Origin: Gambelia wislizenii
Taxonomy: Eukaryota; Chordata; Lepidosauria; Squamata; Crotaphytidae
Assembly (NCBI GenBank): GCA_030847615.1
Contig: JAUMIR010000001.1
Location: 166,815,001-166,879,000, forward strand
Direction of reading: 5' to 3'
DNA: 64,000 nt
Position 1 is the first letter of the stretch, and each line of letters opens with the position of its first letter. The translations under genes were made by a program, and so were the position numbers. Below, one piece after another: positions 42,013 to 52,193 of the stretch. Under the pieces are notes generated by a model. It was given only the letters and a program-made list of their open reading frames with translations, searched no databases and was not told the origin of the DNA.

Positions 42013-44360
42013 AAATAGGGGTCTCCATCCCCCAAATCTAAGAAAGGAAGCTTTATTAGATTAAAAATAGTATTTACCAATATGACTCTCTCTATTTCTC
42101 TCCCCCTTTCTCCACTGCAAAAACTTTTTACATTCCTCTGCAGGTCTCTAATCATTTTTCGGAATCTGGACTTTTGGGAAATCAATTTCTCTCCTCTTCC
42201 CTCAGCCTGCTTATTCAAGTGCTGCTGTGGGCTATTCGCTAGTAAGACAAAGAACTGGGGAAACGGTTTTATACTATGGTATGCCAGAAACGCTAGGTTT
42301 CTGCATGAGCAAATTTTAGAAGTAGTGCCTGTAATTTAAATAGGAAGGTAATATATTTTACCATAAAGGGGAAGACTGACTTTTGTGGCTGCTCAGTCTG
42401 TTGTTCAGTTGCTAATGGCTGATGGGCAACTTCTCATCCACGACTTTTCATTCTTACGGTTCTTTATTTTTGAACTGGACTGGACACTGTTTGAATAGAG
42501 GACCACCCTTTATGAGGTATGGTACACAGCCACCCTAGTGGGATATTATTTAACCTTAGTGATCACCAGTAATGCAATCCTAGTATTGGCCAAAAAGGAA
42601 TAGGGATTGGAATTGGCTGACAAAATGTATTCCTTCTTAGATGGATTTCCTTGGATAAACTTCAAAATGAATCCTTAGCACCACAGAAAATGACATTGCA
42701 TGATATGGAATACAAGCTGTGAATCTTAGAAGGAACATTACTAGAGACGGGTCTTCTATAAGAAATGCAATCTTGTATTCATCTTGGCAGCTACGGAAAT
42801 AGTGTGGAAGGTGGTAGCAAAACTTCGGTTCACATTCTATTAGCATTCTCATCCTGACATAGACTTCACTTTGTCATGGTCTTAAAACTGCCACTTCAGA
42901 TCAGGTTAGACTGAGATGAATCTATCTGGAGCTACACACATTTAAGTGATGTTCTGTTTAAGTTGATTAAGCTTCTTTCCATTTTGATGAACAAGAAGCA
43001 GTTGAGATGATCAGAATTTCAGCATGGCTTTGAGCTGTTATTCTGAATTTATCCCCAAATAATCTGGTACAGAATGCCAGATATCACATGGCTACAGGTT
43101 TACCTTGGCCAATTTGTCAGAGAAAGTTGTTAAACGATTGCCTTTCTTTCCTCAGATTTGAATTGTGAACTGGGAAGAAAGCCATTTCATAGATTCGTTC
43201 AAATGAAATGTGCAGGATAATGAATTTGCCATGTATTTTCCCCTCCCAAAAGTCCCCCCACCCTATTCCCTTTCTTTGTTGTGTTACCATCTCAAGCCAT
43301 GCTTAATCCACTTAATATTCAAAGTAGCCTTGAGGAGGTACTTGTCACCTTTATCTATCCATGGAACAAATCATTAATCTGTAGCGTAGATTGATACTAA
43401 TATGTATTGTAAAGGACTTGATTTATATAGGCCAGATTTTATATCGGCAGTAGAAAGAGAAATACACGGGAAGGAACAACAGGTTCTGCCCTTCATAAAA
43501 ACCAAAACAGAACAAAAATAATATTAGGAAATGTGTGGAAACCAGAACTAAGCAGAACAGTGATCTTTCTATGTGTCATTTTGGTCATCAAATTGTCTCA
43601 TAGTTAGGGCAATAATTCCCCCAACTCTGGCCTCATAATGTTAATAAATGTTTATAAGATTCATAAAGTTCACATGTCATTGTGTGGTAGAGGTTGCAGG
43701 TGGTAGCATTACCATGAACATAAATTTTAAAATGAATTACCATTGTACCAAGCTACTGTGGTGTAACTTTTAAATTTTAAGAGCTCAATTACAATTACTA
43801 AAAATGTCCAAAAATGTCCCCTAAACCCAAATTATCTCTCTAAAGTAACAAATTGAAGTAACACAAAATATTACTCATTACTCACACATTGTGTGTGTGT
43901 GTGTGTTCCAGAAACTGTAATTTGCAGTTAATCTCTACCCCTTCCATCCTGTGGACCCACTTTAGATGGAGAGGGCCTCATGTAATTTGTATAAGGAGAA
44001 CCCCTTATGAAGCAAATGGAGTTTTTTTCCATATGCAAATTTCATAGGCACAATCCAGACCAGGACGGGGGGGGTGAGGTAAAAAGGGTAAAGCCTCCAA
44101 CCTATATGCCAGGCTCATGGGAGGAGGTTATCCAAGCTTACTTTTGAGTAAGAAAAGCCACTGGGCTAGTTGCATATGCTATGTATGAAAGGTAATTTGT
44201 TGTTTGGGTTTCAAACACTGAGTTTTAAGGCCTTTCTTTACTTAATTTTTAAAATGCACAATTTTGATTTGTGTAAACAAATGTAATATATCCTAAAATT
44301 TCAGTTGTATCCACACCTACCCCCGAAACAAGTTTAAAATACTATATCCAGATTGGAGAT
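42013..44360. other. unassigned, repeat-poor sequence
   Basis: About 2.3 kb without a recognisable transposon or exon; it includes a (GT)n run at 43889-43906. The block 43130-43450 looks like single-copy sequence and is a candidate for a conserved non-coding element. Confidence 0.4.
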
Positions 44361-44363
44361 ATA

Positions 44364-44980
44364 GGAGATTTTCACACAGGCTATATATCCCGTGGCAGGA
44401 ACAGAACAGGGTCAGGAAAGGTTTTTCCCTTTCGGATGACGTTGACTCCGTTCTGTCCTGCATCCATCCTGCTCCCGTGACTGTTCTGGAACAATGTAAA
44501 AATGATTTTTCATCGTGAATAGACCTCCCATTCCGTCACTATCATGCAATCACAGGTGTGCAAACAGGAACCCCGTTCCTATTCCAAAATGACAGCCACA
44601 GAGGGGAGGTCTGTTCCAAGCACTTCCTGGTACAATCTGGACATCCAGGTAAGTGGCACCCTTTATTTTACCCTCCCTGTTTTGAGTGTGTGATTTAAAG
44701 TGTGTTTTTGTGCTTGGTGAACTGATTTTATGTTTGGGGGAGTTTTATTTTTTAAATATATCTCCCGGCCGGTGATAATGTGATAACGTTTCAGATGGAT
44801 GGTTGTAAAAGCAGCCTTATGATGGCTGCATTTACGGCCGGTCAGCGAGGGGAGGGGGAGCCCATTCCTGCCACAGAATTAAGGTAAGTGTGTGAAATAT
44901 TTATGTTATTCCGTGGCAGGAACGGGAGAGGAGGTGGCGGGGCAGTAACGGGGGCATTTTGGCCCCGTGTGAAAATCTCC
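44364..44980. mobile_element. MITE, family A1, 617 bp, TSD ATA
   Basis: The ends GGAGATTTTCACAC and GTGTGAAAATCTCC are perfect 14-bp TIRs. ATA flanks both sides (44361-44363 and 44981-44983). The sub-terminal CTATATATCCCGTGGCAGGA has an imperfect partner before the right end. The copy is very similar throughout to 49449-50063 in the opposite orientation. No coding capacity. Confidence 0.9.
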
Positions 44981-45050
44981 ATAGCCAGGAGAGCTTAGGT
45001 TAATCTTGACATAAATTCATAGTTAATCCAACATATGTTTCATTTCTAAA

Positions 45051-45311
45051 GTTGTTTAAAAATACAGACATACATCAGTTGTACAGGCATACATCAGGCA
45101 TAATCAGTTCTCTGAAACAGAAGCTCCTTTTTACTGAGTTGTTTAAAAATACAGACATACATCAGTTGTACAGGCATACATCAGGCATAATCAGTTCTCT
45201 GAAACAGAAGCTCCTTTTTACTGAGTTGTTTAAAAATACAGACATACATCGGTTGTACAGGCATACATCAGGCATAATCAGTTCTCTGAAACAGAAGCTC
45301 CTTTTTACAGA
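45051..45311. repeat. minisatellite, 3 copies of 87 bp
   Basis: Units start at 45051, 45138 and 45225 (GTTGTTTAAAAATACAGACA) and are almost identical; one visible change is CAG to CGG in copy three. Since 87 is 29 codons, the array gives an open frame with a triple 29-residue repeat (45052-45450). That frame is a consequence of the period and not evidence of a gene. Confidence 0.95.
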
Positions 45312-46138
45312 GTCTTTTTACATCTGCCCAGCCCCCTTATTTCCTCTTGTCTTCTGTCTAGCTGGATTTTTTCCCAGCAGCATTGGCATTGAGAGGATGG
45401 TGAAGGAGGACTGGAGAAACAGAGATGTGGTGGGCTGTACAGTAAAGTGAAGGGACACTTGAGCTGAGAAAGACTAAGATTCTATTCTATTGGTCCTACT
45501 TTAGCTGTGTGTGCCTGTCTACAACAGGCAATGTAAACAGCAGCTGCCTCCAGAATTCCTTAAAGAGCATGTGTGAAGAGCAGAAGAAAGAGAAAAGCGG
45601 AGAGGAGAAAATCCTACCTCACCAGCTATCCTCAACATATTTTAAAAAGCATAATCTATACATATGCCCACCAAAAATGGAAATCATAAGAAAAGTGAAG
45701 GTTAATGAAAGGGAGAAAAAATCATGGATGCATTTTGGAAGAAGCCTTCAAGTAGTTTCTAGAAGATTCAATGTGTTTTTGTTTAGTTGTGCAAGGCTCA
45801 CCTGACCTGATGGAGGAAGGACAGAAAATGACCATAAGGCCTAATGGGTTAGAGTCAGACTGTAGAAGACAGTTTGCTTAGACATAGAAAATACTAAGTT
45901 TCTAGCAACATCAAGTTAAATTAAATATGTAGAAAACATTGTGGGACATGTTCCAGAGCATGTTCTGACATGTTCTGCTGATATAATAACAGCAAGAACA
46001 AAGAAATCAGATAAAAATAATAAATGTGATGTATATAGTTTGAACACAGTGCTTGCTCTTATTGGTGAGTTTTTATGTATGTCAAGGCTTTTGTTGCTCA
46101 ATTGCTGCCATATCATGTTTTTGTAAGAATTCTTTCTA
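45312..46138. other. unassigned spacer
   Basis: No gene or repeat is recognised; the short alternation GGGACATGTTCCAGAGCATGTTCTGACATGTTCTGC lies near 45943-45978 (three partly overlapping ACATGTTC-type units). Confidence 0.45.
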
Positions 46139-46660
46139 TCTCTCTCTCTATAAAACTCATGGGTATGTTGTCTTTCCCAGTATGCTGATTAATTTCCTGC
46201 TTAGGAAACATTGCCCCTCCCACCTCTTACTCCCTCAGCCAATCACCACTCACATGCAAACTCCCTCGCCACTTCACAATCCACTCCTGCCACTCAATCT
46301 ACATCTACACCCCCAGCCTCACAAGGTTCCCTCCCTCCTCTCACTCTCAGCCAATCACTACCCACAAGCAAATACCCTCTCCACCTCACAATCCACTCCT
46401 GCCACTCAATCTGCATCTATACCCCCCAGCCTCACAAGGGCCCTGTTGCCCGCCACTCACCTGAGTGTGCAGTGTTGAAGAGGAGGAGCTGCCACTGTCA
46501 CCCATGAGGCAGTGGCCACCCTGATCCCAGCCCAGGGGTGTGTGAGGGTGGCTGACCCAGAAGCCATGGCAAGGACTCCAGGAGCCTAAACGGAGCCTCC
46601 CCTGCTCCACCTCCACTATACGCCTACTATAGCAGCATACGTTATGCTGGTTACAGCTAG
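46139..46660 (+). mobile_element. Helitron-like candidate, about 522 bp
   Basis: The start is TC after an A (46138/46139). The end is CTAG before a T (46657-46660), preceded by the hairpin CAGCATACGTTATGCTG (46633-46649). This fits the A^TC...CTRR^T rule for Helitron ends. The region 46661-46740 resembles the first 75 bp again (GGATATGTTG...CAGTGTGCTGATT...CTGCTTAG), as if a second copy followed in tandem. No Rep/helicase is present. Confidence 0.42.
46216..46440. repeat. direct duplication, period about 112 bp
   Basis: CACAATCCACTCCTGCCACT and the flanking 'agccaatcac...', 'cccccagcctcacaagg' occur twice, about 112 bp apart, inside the Helitron-like candidate. Confidence 0.85.
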
Positions 46661-46739
46661 TATAAAATAATTGTCTTGGATATGTTGCCGTTTTCAGTGT
46701 GCTGATTTGCTGCTTAGAAGTCAGGCTATACCTCTCCTT

Positions 46740-47126
46740 GCATGACTAGTCCCCTGGCTGCGCAGCCTCTTTGCAGACTCAGGCCCCTGCTGTGGGAGTC
46801 TTGGAAGAACCAGGGCCAAGCTAGCAGATGCAGCGGGCTGCGATCATGCAGCACACCTGAAGCAGCCAGGGGAACTGCTATTTAAGAGCAGCATTCAGCC
46901 CTCAGTCTTGGCTAGCACAACATGCTTTTCTGTGCTGTCTGTATCTAGGCATTGAGCCTTGGACCCTGGGTCCTGGATATCTGGTATGTGCTCTGACTTT
47001 GGGCTGTTTTTGGACTTTGGCTTATCTTTGACCGTGCTTGGACTTCGGCCTCTGTCTCCTGTGTTCCTGATTAATCCCTGATGTCTCTGCTCCTAGAACC
47101 TGTCACCCCCACCCTGGACCCTGACA
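46740..47126 (+). mobile_element. Gypsy-like LTR fragment, 3' part
   Basis: CTATTTAAGAGCAGC (TATA-type) is followed by CT-rich DNA with 'ggactttggcttatctttgac' and the terminus GGACCCTGACA at 47126. It has the same texture and GACA end as the solo LTRs at 12545 and 38709. The start is not found, so it may be truncated. Confidence 0.55.
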
Positions 47127-48583
47127 GTAGGAAACTTCCCAACCAATCAAAGCTTCCTGTTGGACAGCCAATCAGCACACTGGGGGTAGAAATATGTAGA
47201 AAGCTTTAAGTCCTTTCTAAACATGGTGGAGCATCCTGACATGTGTGGTGTGTGTGTGTATAGAATGTGTGTTTGTGTATGTAGCGTGGGGTGGTGAATG
47301 TGTGTGCTATGGGGGTATAGTGTGGGGTGGGTGGGTGTGTAGCATGATGTGTGTGTCTGTCTGTGTGTATGCGCAGTTGCATGGTGGTGGTGGAGGGGCA
47401 CTTGTGTCCTGGCACATGTGGTGTATGTCTACGTGTCTGTGTGTACATGCGGTTGCATGGCAGCAGCAGTGGAACTCTCAGCATGAAACTAGCCGTTCTA
47501 GTTGATTTGGAAGGTTATATATTAATGCGTCAAATGATCGTACTCTTGACATGTTCCCTAAGTGCCCAATCAGCAGAGTGGGAACAGAAACATACTGAAG
47601 CGTTTTATATGTGTAGATAATGGTGTATATTACACTGGGTATAGCGAGTTCTATATAAAATTGGTTTATTTGCTTGTTCAGTGTGGAACCCTGGGCTTCC
47701 AAGCCAGAGTCCACCTGGCACTGTTGTTAAATAAATTGCTGAGTTCAATCTACTATCAGATTTGATTCATGAACCACTTCATTGACAAAATGCTCACCAT
47801 CAGTTCATTAGGGTGGGGATGATCTCCCTCCACCGCTACAGCCACATACACCCCAGAGTGCACCCCAAAAACCTGTTCCAGTCAGTTGGAATACCCAGTT
47901 TTTGTATGCTAGTGAGGTCTGCAGCAAGAAGGGAAGGAAGAAAGTTCTATCATGCTGGCACTGCATTGCCAGGGTGACATTGGCTTTAGGCCTGAGGCTT
48001 CTCTGACTGAAGTCATCAACACTCTCCAACACTCAAGACCAATTTAAATTTGCAATCCTGTAGTGAGACATTGTCCAAAAGGAGATTTTGCAATTCTTGT
48101 GTTTCTTGCTCCAGATCTCAATCTGAGAGTTCAAGCTGAGAATTTAAGGTTTTTCAGACCCAAATCCTTGTCAGTTTAATTTAGAGAGGAAGAACAGGGA
48201 ACCGCTAGTGGATTTGACATGTGTCACACTTTTCTTCACTCTTTTTGCTTTTCTTATGCAACTTCAGTAGGGTTTGTAATTTGTCATATTTTAAACATTC
48301 GGAGCAGGTCTCATATTAAGAAAGCATTGAAAAATTCATCTGTGGGGATCATTATTACATCCATCTTTATTAAAAATGTGGCACAGAATAGTTTTATTTG
48401 ACCTTGAATATATGTTTCAGTGTGTAGTCCAGGAGCCTGAAAAGATTATTTGAAAAATACAAGTTTCTAGTCTTGGCTAAATTACTTCTGTTTAAAATTT
48501 TAGATGGTTAAAATGAGGATTTTAACTGCAAGGGTAGGGCTTTCTAACATTCCATCAAGAATGAGTCCTCTATAGTGTCAGAT
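47127..48583. other. unassigned stretch with a GT-rich array
   Basis: CCAATCAGCACACTGGGGGTAGAAATATGTAG (47168 onward) is echoed at about 47565 (CCAATCAGCAGAGTGGGAACAGAAAC). This suggests an old duplication on both sides of the GT-rich array. No gene is recognised. Confidence 0.4.
47237..47460. repeat. degenerate (GT)n/(GGTG)n array
   Basis: GT-rich sequence with imperfect higher-order units such as GTGTGTGTCTGTCTGTGTG. Long frames on both strands here are low-complexity. Confidence 0.8.
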
Positions 48584-48586
48584 ATA

Positions 48587-49086
48587 GGCCTTGTCTAGAT
48601 GGACTATTTAACCTGTCACCCCCATCTTAGAGCCCTACAGTCCAAATGACACAGAGCTTTTGCCCTATTTTGCCCCAAGCAGTCATCACGACACCCAGGG
48701 CAAAGATGAGGCTAAGATGAGGGCGGGGGTTGGGTAAAGCCCAATAAAACATTTTAGCAAAATACCTGGGATATCTGTTCCAGCCAAGAAAAAAAAATGG
48801 ATCAGGCCCCATGGGACTGCAGGAGCCCATACTGCCATGCCAGCCCATCTCTGCAGCTGCCATCTTCATCACACTCTTTGAAATCAGGAAGCAGACCTGC
48901 ACCATGTGACCAAGTTTGGTCACATGCAGGGGGCCTTGGTAACATGCTGCAGTCCCCCTTCCTGGCTTCAGAAAGAATCATGTGGATAGAAGCAGACATA
49001 GCTGCAGGGATGGCAGTCTGGACTCTATCCCATTTTGTGCATGTAACAGTGGGGAGCTGGTGTATCCTGCCCATGTAGATGAGGCC
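48587..49086. mobile_element. MITE, family B1, 500 bp, TSD ATA
   Basis: The left end GGCCTTGTCTAGATGGAC pairs with the right end, reverse complement GGCCTCATCTACATGGGC. ATA flanks both sides (48584-48586 and 49087-49089). The internal palindrome CATGTGACCAAGTTTGGTCACATG lies at the position of the 15-bp stem in 17407-17947. Confidence 0.88.
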
Positions 49087-49111
49087 ATAGTCAGCAGATA
49101 TTGCTTCGACT

Positions 49112-50075
49112 CAGTGGTTCTTAACCTTTTCTTTAGCACGGACCCCCTTTAAATATCTTTTGTTGCCACGGATCCCCAAGACTTAACTCAAGATTTAAAA
49201 TCGCAACAATAACAATATTATACCATCCATGAAACCTTCCCTCAGAGGCACTGGAGTGGTGGTGGGGAGACTTTTCTCCTGCTTCTTCCTGCGAGTTTGT
49301 GGCTGGAGTGGATTGAATAGCAATGTGCAGGCCAAGTCAGCCAAACTTTGCCTTGGCTTGTGTCATAAGGGCTGAGTAGCCTTCAGTCCTTCATGGACCC
49401 CCTGTGATGACATCACGGCCCCCTGGGGACCCACAGACCACAGATGAAGGAGATTTTCACACGGGGCCAAAATGCTCCCGTTACTGCCCCGCCACCTCCT
49501 CTCCCATCCCTACCATGGAATAATGTAAATCTTTGACACACTTACCTTAATTCCTTGGCAGGAATGGGCTCCCCCTCCCCTCACTGGCTGGCCATAAATG
49601 CAGCCGTTGTAAGGCTGCTTTTATGACCAGCCATCTGAAACATTATCACGTGATAACGGCCAGGCAGTAAATTTAAAAAATAAAACTCCCCCAAACATAA
49701 AATCAGTTCACCAAGCACAAAAACACACTTTAAATCACACACTAAAAACAGGGAGGGTAAAATAAAGGGTGCCACTTACCTGGATGTCCAGATCGTACCA
49801 GGAAGTGCTTGGAATGGACCTCCCCTCTGTGGCTGTTATTTTGGAACAGGAACGGGGCTCTTGTTCGCACACCCGTGATTGCGTGATAGCAACGGAACAG
49901 GAGGTCTATTCATGGTGGAAAATCGTGATTACATTGTTACGGAACAGTCACAGGAGCAGGATGGATGCAGGAGAGAATGGGGTCAACATCGTCCGAAAGG
50001 GAAAACCTTTCCCGACCCTGTTCTGTTCCTGCCACGGGATATATAGCCCGTGTGAAAATCTCCTAAGAACCACTG
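49112..50075. mobile_element. hAT-type MITE split by a family A1 MITE
   Basis: It starts CAGTGGTTCTTAACC and ends TAAGAACCACTG. Without the insert it is about 350 bp and similar to 40456-40810. The 8-bp flanks (CTTCGACT and CCCTAGCT) do not match well, so the original duplication has decayed or the element is old. Confidence 0.85.
49449..50063. mobile_element. MITE, family A1, 615 bp, minus orientation, TSD GAA/TAA
   Basis: The TIRs are GGAGATTTTCACACGGG and CCCGTGTGAAAATCTCC. GAA (49446-49448) and TAA (50064-50066) flank it. The intact hAT copy at 40456 reads ...ATTAAGAACC here, so the target was TAA and the left copy has mutated. It is nearly the reverse complement of 44364-44980. Confidence 0.9.
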
Positions 50076-50479
50076 CCCTAGCTAATTGCAGGGAGGAGAG
50101 GGTGATTGTTACGAATGAAGGTTGAAAGGAGAAACGATAGTTATAAAATCTGAACAATATTTTTTTAGGGTAGTACTTGTGTATCCTCCATTAATGCTGC
50201 TCTTGTTCAGTTTTCATCAACATCAATATTTATTTGTCTGTTAAAAATACCTTTGTTGTCTTTCAGTTAAAATAAATTTCCATACGCTTGCAATATATCA
50301 AGGGGGGGAACACCACTAAAGACAACAATAAACAACAGTGAAAAGCAACAATTTCAGCAGGAATTAAACTTGTTCTCAACGTCTAAAGGACTGGTAAATT
50401 TTAAGAAGATAGGCTTTTGATTGGGACTTTCTCTCCTGCTAGTTCCATGTGTATGTAGTTGGAACTATGGCAGGCGAAG
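50076..50479. other. unassigned spacer
   Basis: Nothing is recognised. Confidence 0.45.
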
Positions 50480-50835
50480 AAGACTATACCAACTTCCCAA
50501 AGTTCTGAGATCCACAGGGGGAGGCTTTTTCTTGGTCCCACAGCCATCACAGGCCTGCTTGGTGAGGACACAAGAGAGAGCCTTCTCAGTGGCTGCTCCC
50601 ACCCTCTGAAGCTCCCTTCCACAGGAGTCTAGGCTGGCCCCCTCCCTGCTTTCCTTTGGCCAAGACATTTTTATTCCAGCAAGCTTTTAATGTATAAGCA
50701 GGGAGGGATTTTATTGGATTTTATTTATCCTTTTAAACTTTGTTCATTGTTATGATTTAAAATATCTTATCTGTGATTTTGAGTGTTTTAAATTTTATTG
50801 TAACAGCTTTCAATTTACTATTTCTATGTAGGGGG
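50480..50835 (+). pseudogene. L2-type LINE 3' UTR fragment
   Basis: GAGCCTTCTCAGTGGCTGCTCCC and CTAGGCTGGCCCCCTCC, then GCTTTTAATGTATAAGCAGGG and TTTTAAATTTTATTGTAA, match the 3' part of the L2 at 22156-22920 on the opposite strand. The extreme tail is missing. No RT codons remain. Confidence 0.8.
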
Positions 50836-50945
50836 AACAGCTTGCAGAGGAAAATGTCCTTCACCAAAGTGGTCTGGGGGAAGGAGTTAAGCAATGCAGT
50901 TCTTCTTCCCCTGCTCCATTCTAAAGGAGATTTCCAGGACACATT

Positions 50946-51540
50946 GGAGATTATCTGATGCAGCAAATGTGGCATGATAAAGATGCAAAAACAATGTGAA
51001 AGGGCACCCATATTGCATGACTTCGTGCTATGGCATTATGCAGTTGTTAACAAGGTGTTCTTTTTTTATTGACAGTCCAAAGCCATCAATTGATCTGCCG
51101 TGGTGTTTTTTTCATGGAATTGCAAGCATCTGAAGCCGCACACCGTTTTGCTCTCGTGAATACAGCATCAGTGGGTGGTCCCCATCAGAACACTTCTGGG
51201 TCATAACACAAACTAGGTACAGGACACTCTTTTTCTGAACCTCCCCATTTTGTGGGCAAGTGTTTGAGTGTGTTTCTGTGCTTGTGAGTTCATTTCCTGT
51301 TTAAATTTAGCTGTTTTTAGACTTTTAACTGCGCTCGCATCTTTTCGTGAGAACCGGCGAGATTCCGCCAATGTGGAATTAAACAGCACTAGAGTTCATG
51401 CTCTAGCAATGCTGGGGCTGCTCTTTCTCATTATTACAGTGATGGGTGATAAAAAGGGTTATTGTGCTGGGACCAGGACACTTAACACTTTAAAATATAG
51501 TGGGACAGATACATTTTTAGAGGCTCATCTGATCATCTCC
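50946..51540. mobile_element. MITE, family A3, 595 bp, TSD ATT
   Basis: The ends are GGAGATTATCTGATG and CATCTGATCATCTCC. ATT flanks both sides (50943-50945 and 51541-51543). The body has AAGCCATCAATTGATCTGCC, GAACACTTCTGGGTCATAAC and GAGTGTGTTTCTGTGCTTGT, as in 36544-37127. No coding capacity. Confidence 0.88.
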
Positions 51541-51629
51541 ATTGTCTATACAAGGCAAAAAGAAGCAGATTGCTCCACAGAAAAGGCAACTCGCCACACC
51601 TGCAATTTGTCTTAATTCTTTTTTTTAGG

Positions 51630-52193
51630 GGGGTGGTTAAGTAGATCACCAGAGTGCAAAGCTATCCGCATTTACTGTGCAAACGGGCATGCCTGCAAAT
51701 CAAGATGGCAGCCATGAGTGAATTACTCGTGTTTTTATTCTCACTAGTTGCCGCCAGTATTTTTTTAAAAGCATATCAAAGGTGCTAAAGTGCAATATTT
51801 CATATTAACAGAAAAGCAAAACAAAACAAAACTGCAAAACCCCATTTTGTCTCATTAGCACTCGCTCACTAAGGTGAAAAATCCATGGCAGTTTTGGGTG
51901 CTTGCCTTGTTGGCCCTGCCCTCCGTGTTTGTTCTTCCAATCAGCTTTTAGTCGTGCTCCTTTGGGAAAATGAATCAATTTGCATCGCTTGTCCCAATGA
52001 GCAGGAATGTGCATACCGCCCCCCGCTGTTTTTTAAAAACTCAGGAAAAATCTGTGAAGATTTTTCCTGAAGAGTATATGGTATATTTAGCCCTGCTCCT
52101 TCTGAATACAGCTATATGATGTGGGATGCAATTAAGACAGGTCATATTCTCCTCTCATTCTGTGAAGAGTATTTTCACCGTTTAGACAAGACC
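51630..52193. mobile_element. MITE, family B2, about 564 bp
   Basis: The right end TTTAGACAAGACC is a family B terminus. The interior shares CCCAATGAGCAGGAATG, 'aagatggcagccatgagtgaattactc' and CTCCTTCTGAATACA with 6479-7058 and 15383-15977. The left end is diverged and approximate. Confidence 0.65.

Noticed and set aside
45051..45311. CRISPR-like array
   Set aside because: The repeats are contiguous 87-bp units without unique spacers, in a eukaryotic genome.
45052..45450. 132-codon ORF with triple 29-residue repeat as a repeat-protein gene
   Set aside because: The frame exists because the minisatellite period (87 bp) is divisible by three. No start context, no domain, and the frame ends soon after the array.
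47147..47505. ORFs in the GT-rich region
   Set aside because: Low-complexity Cys-Val and His-Thr translations of (GT)n on either strand.
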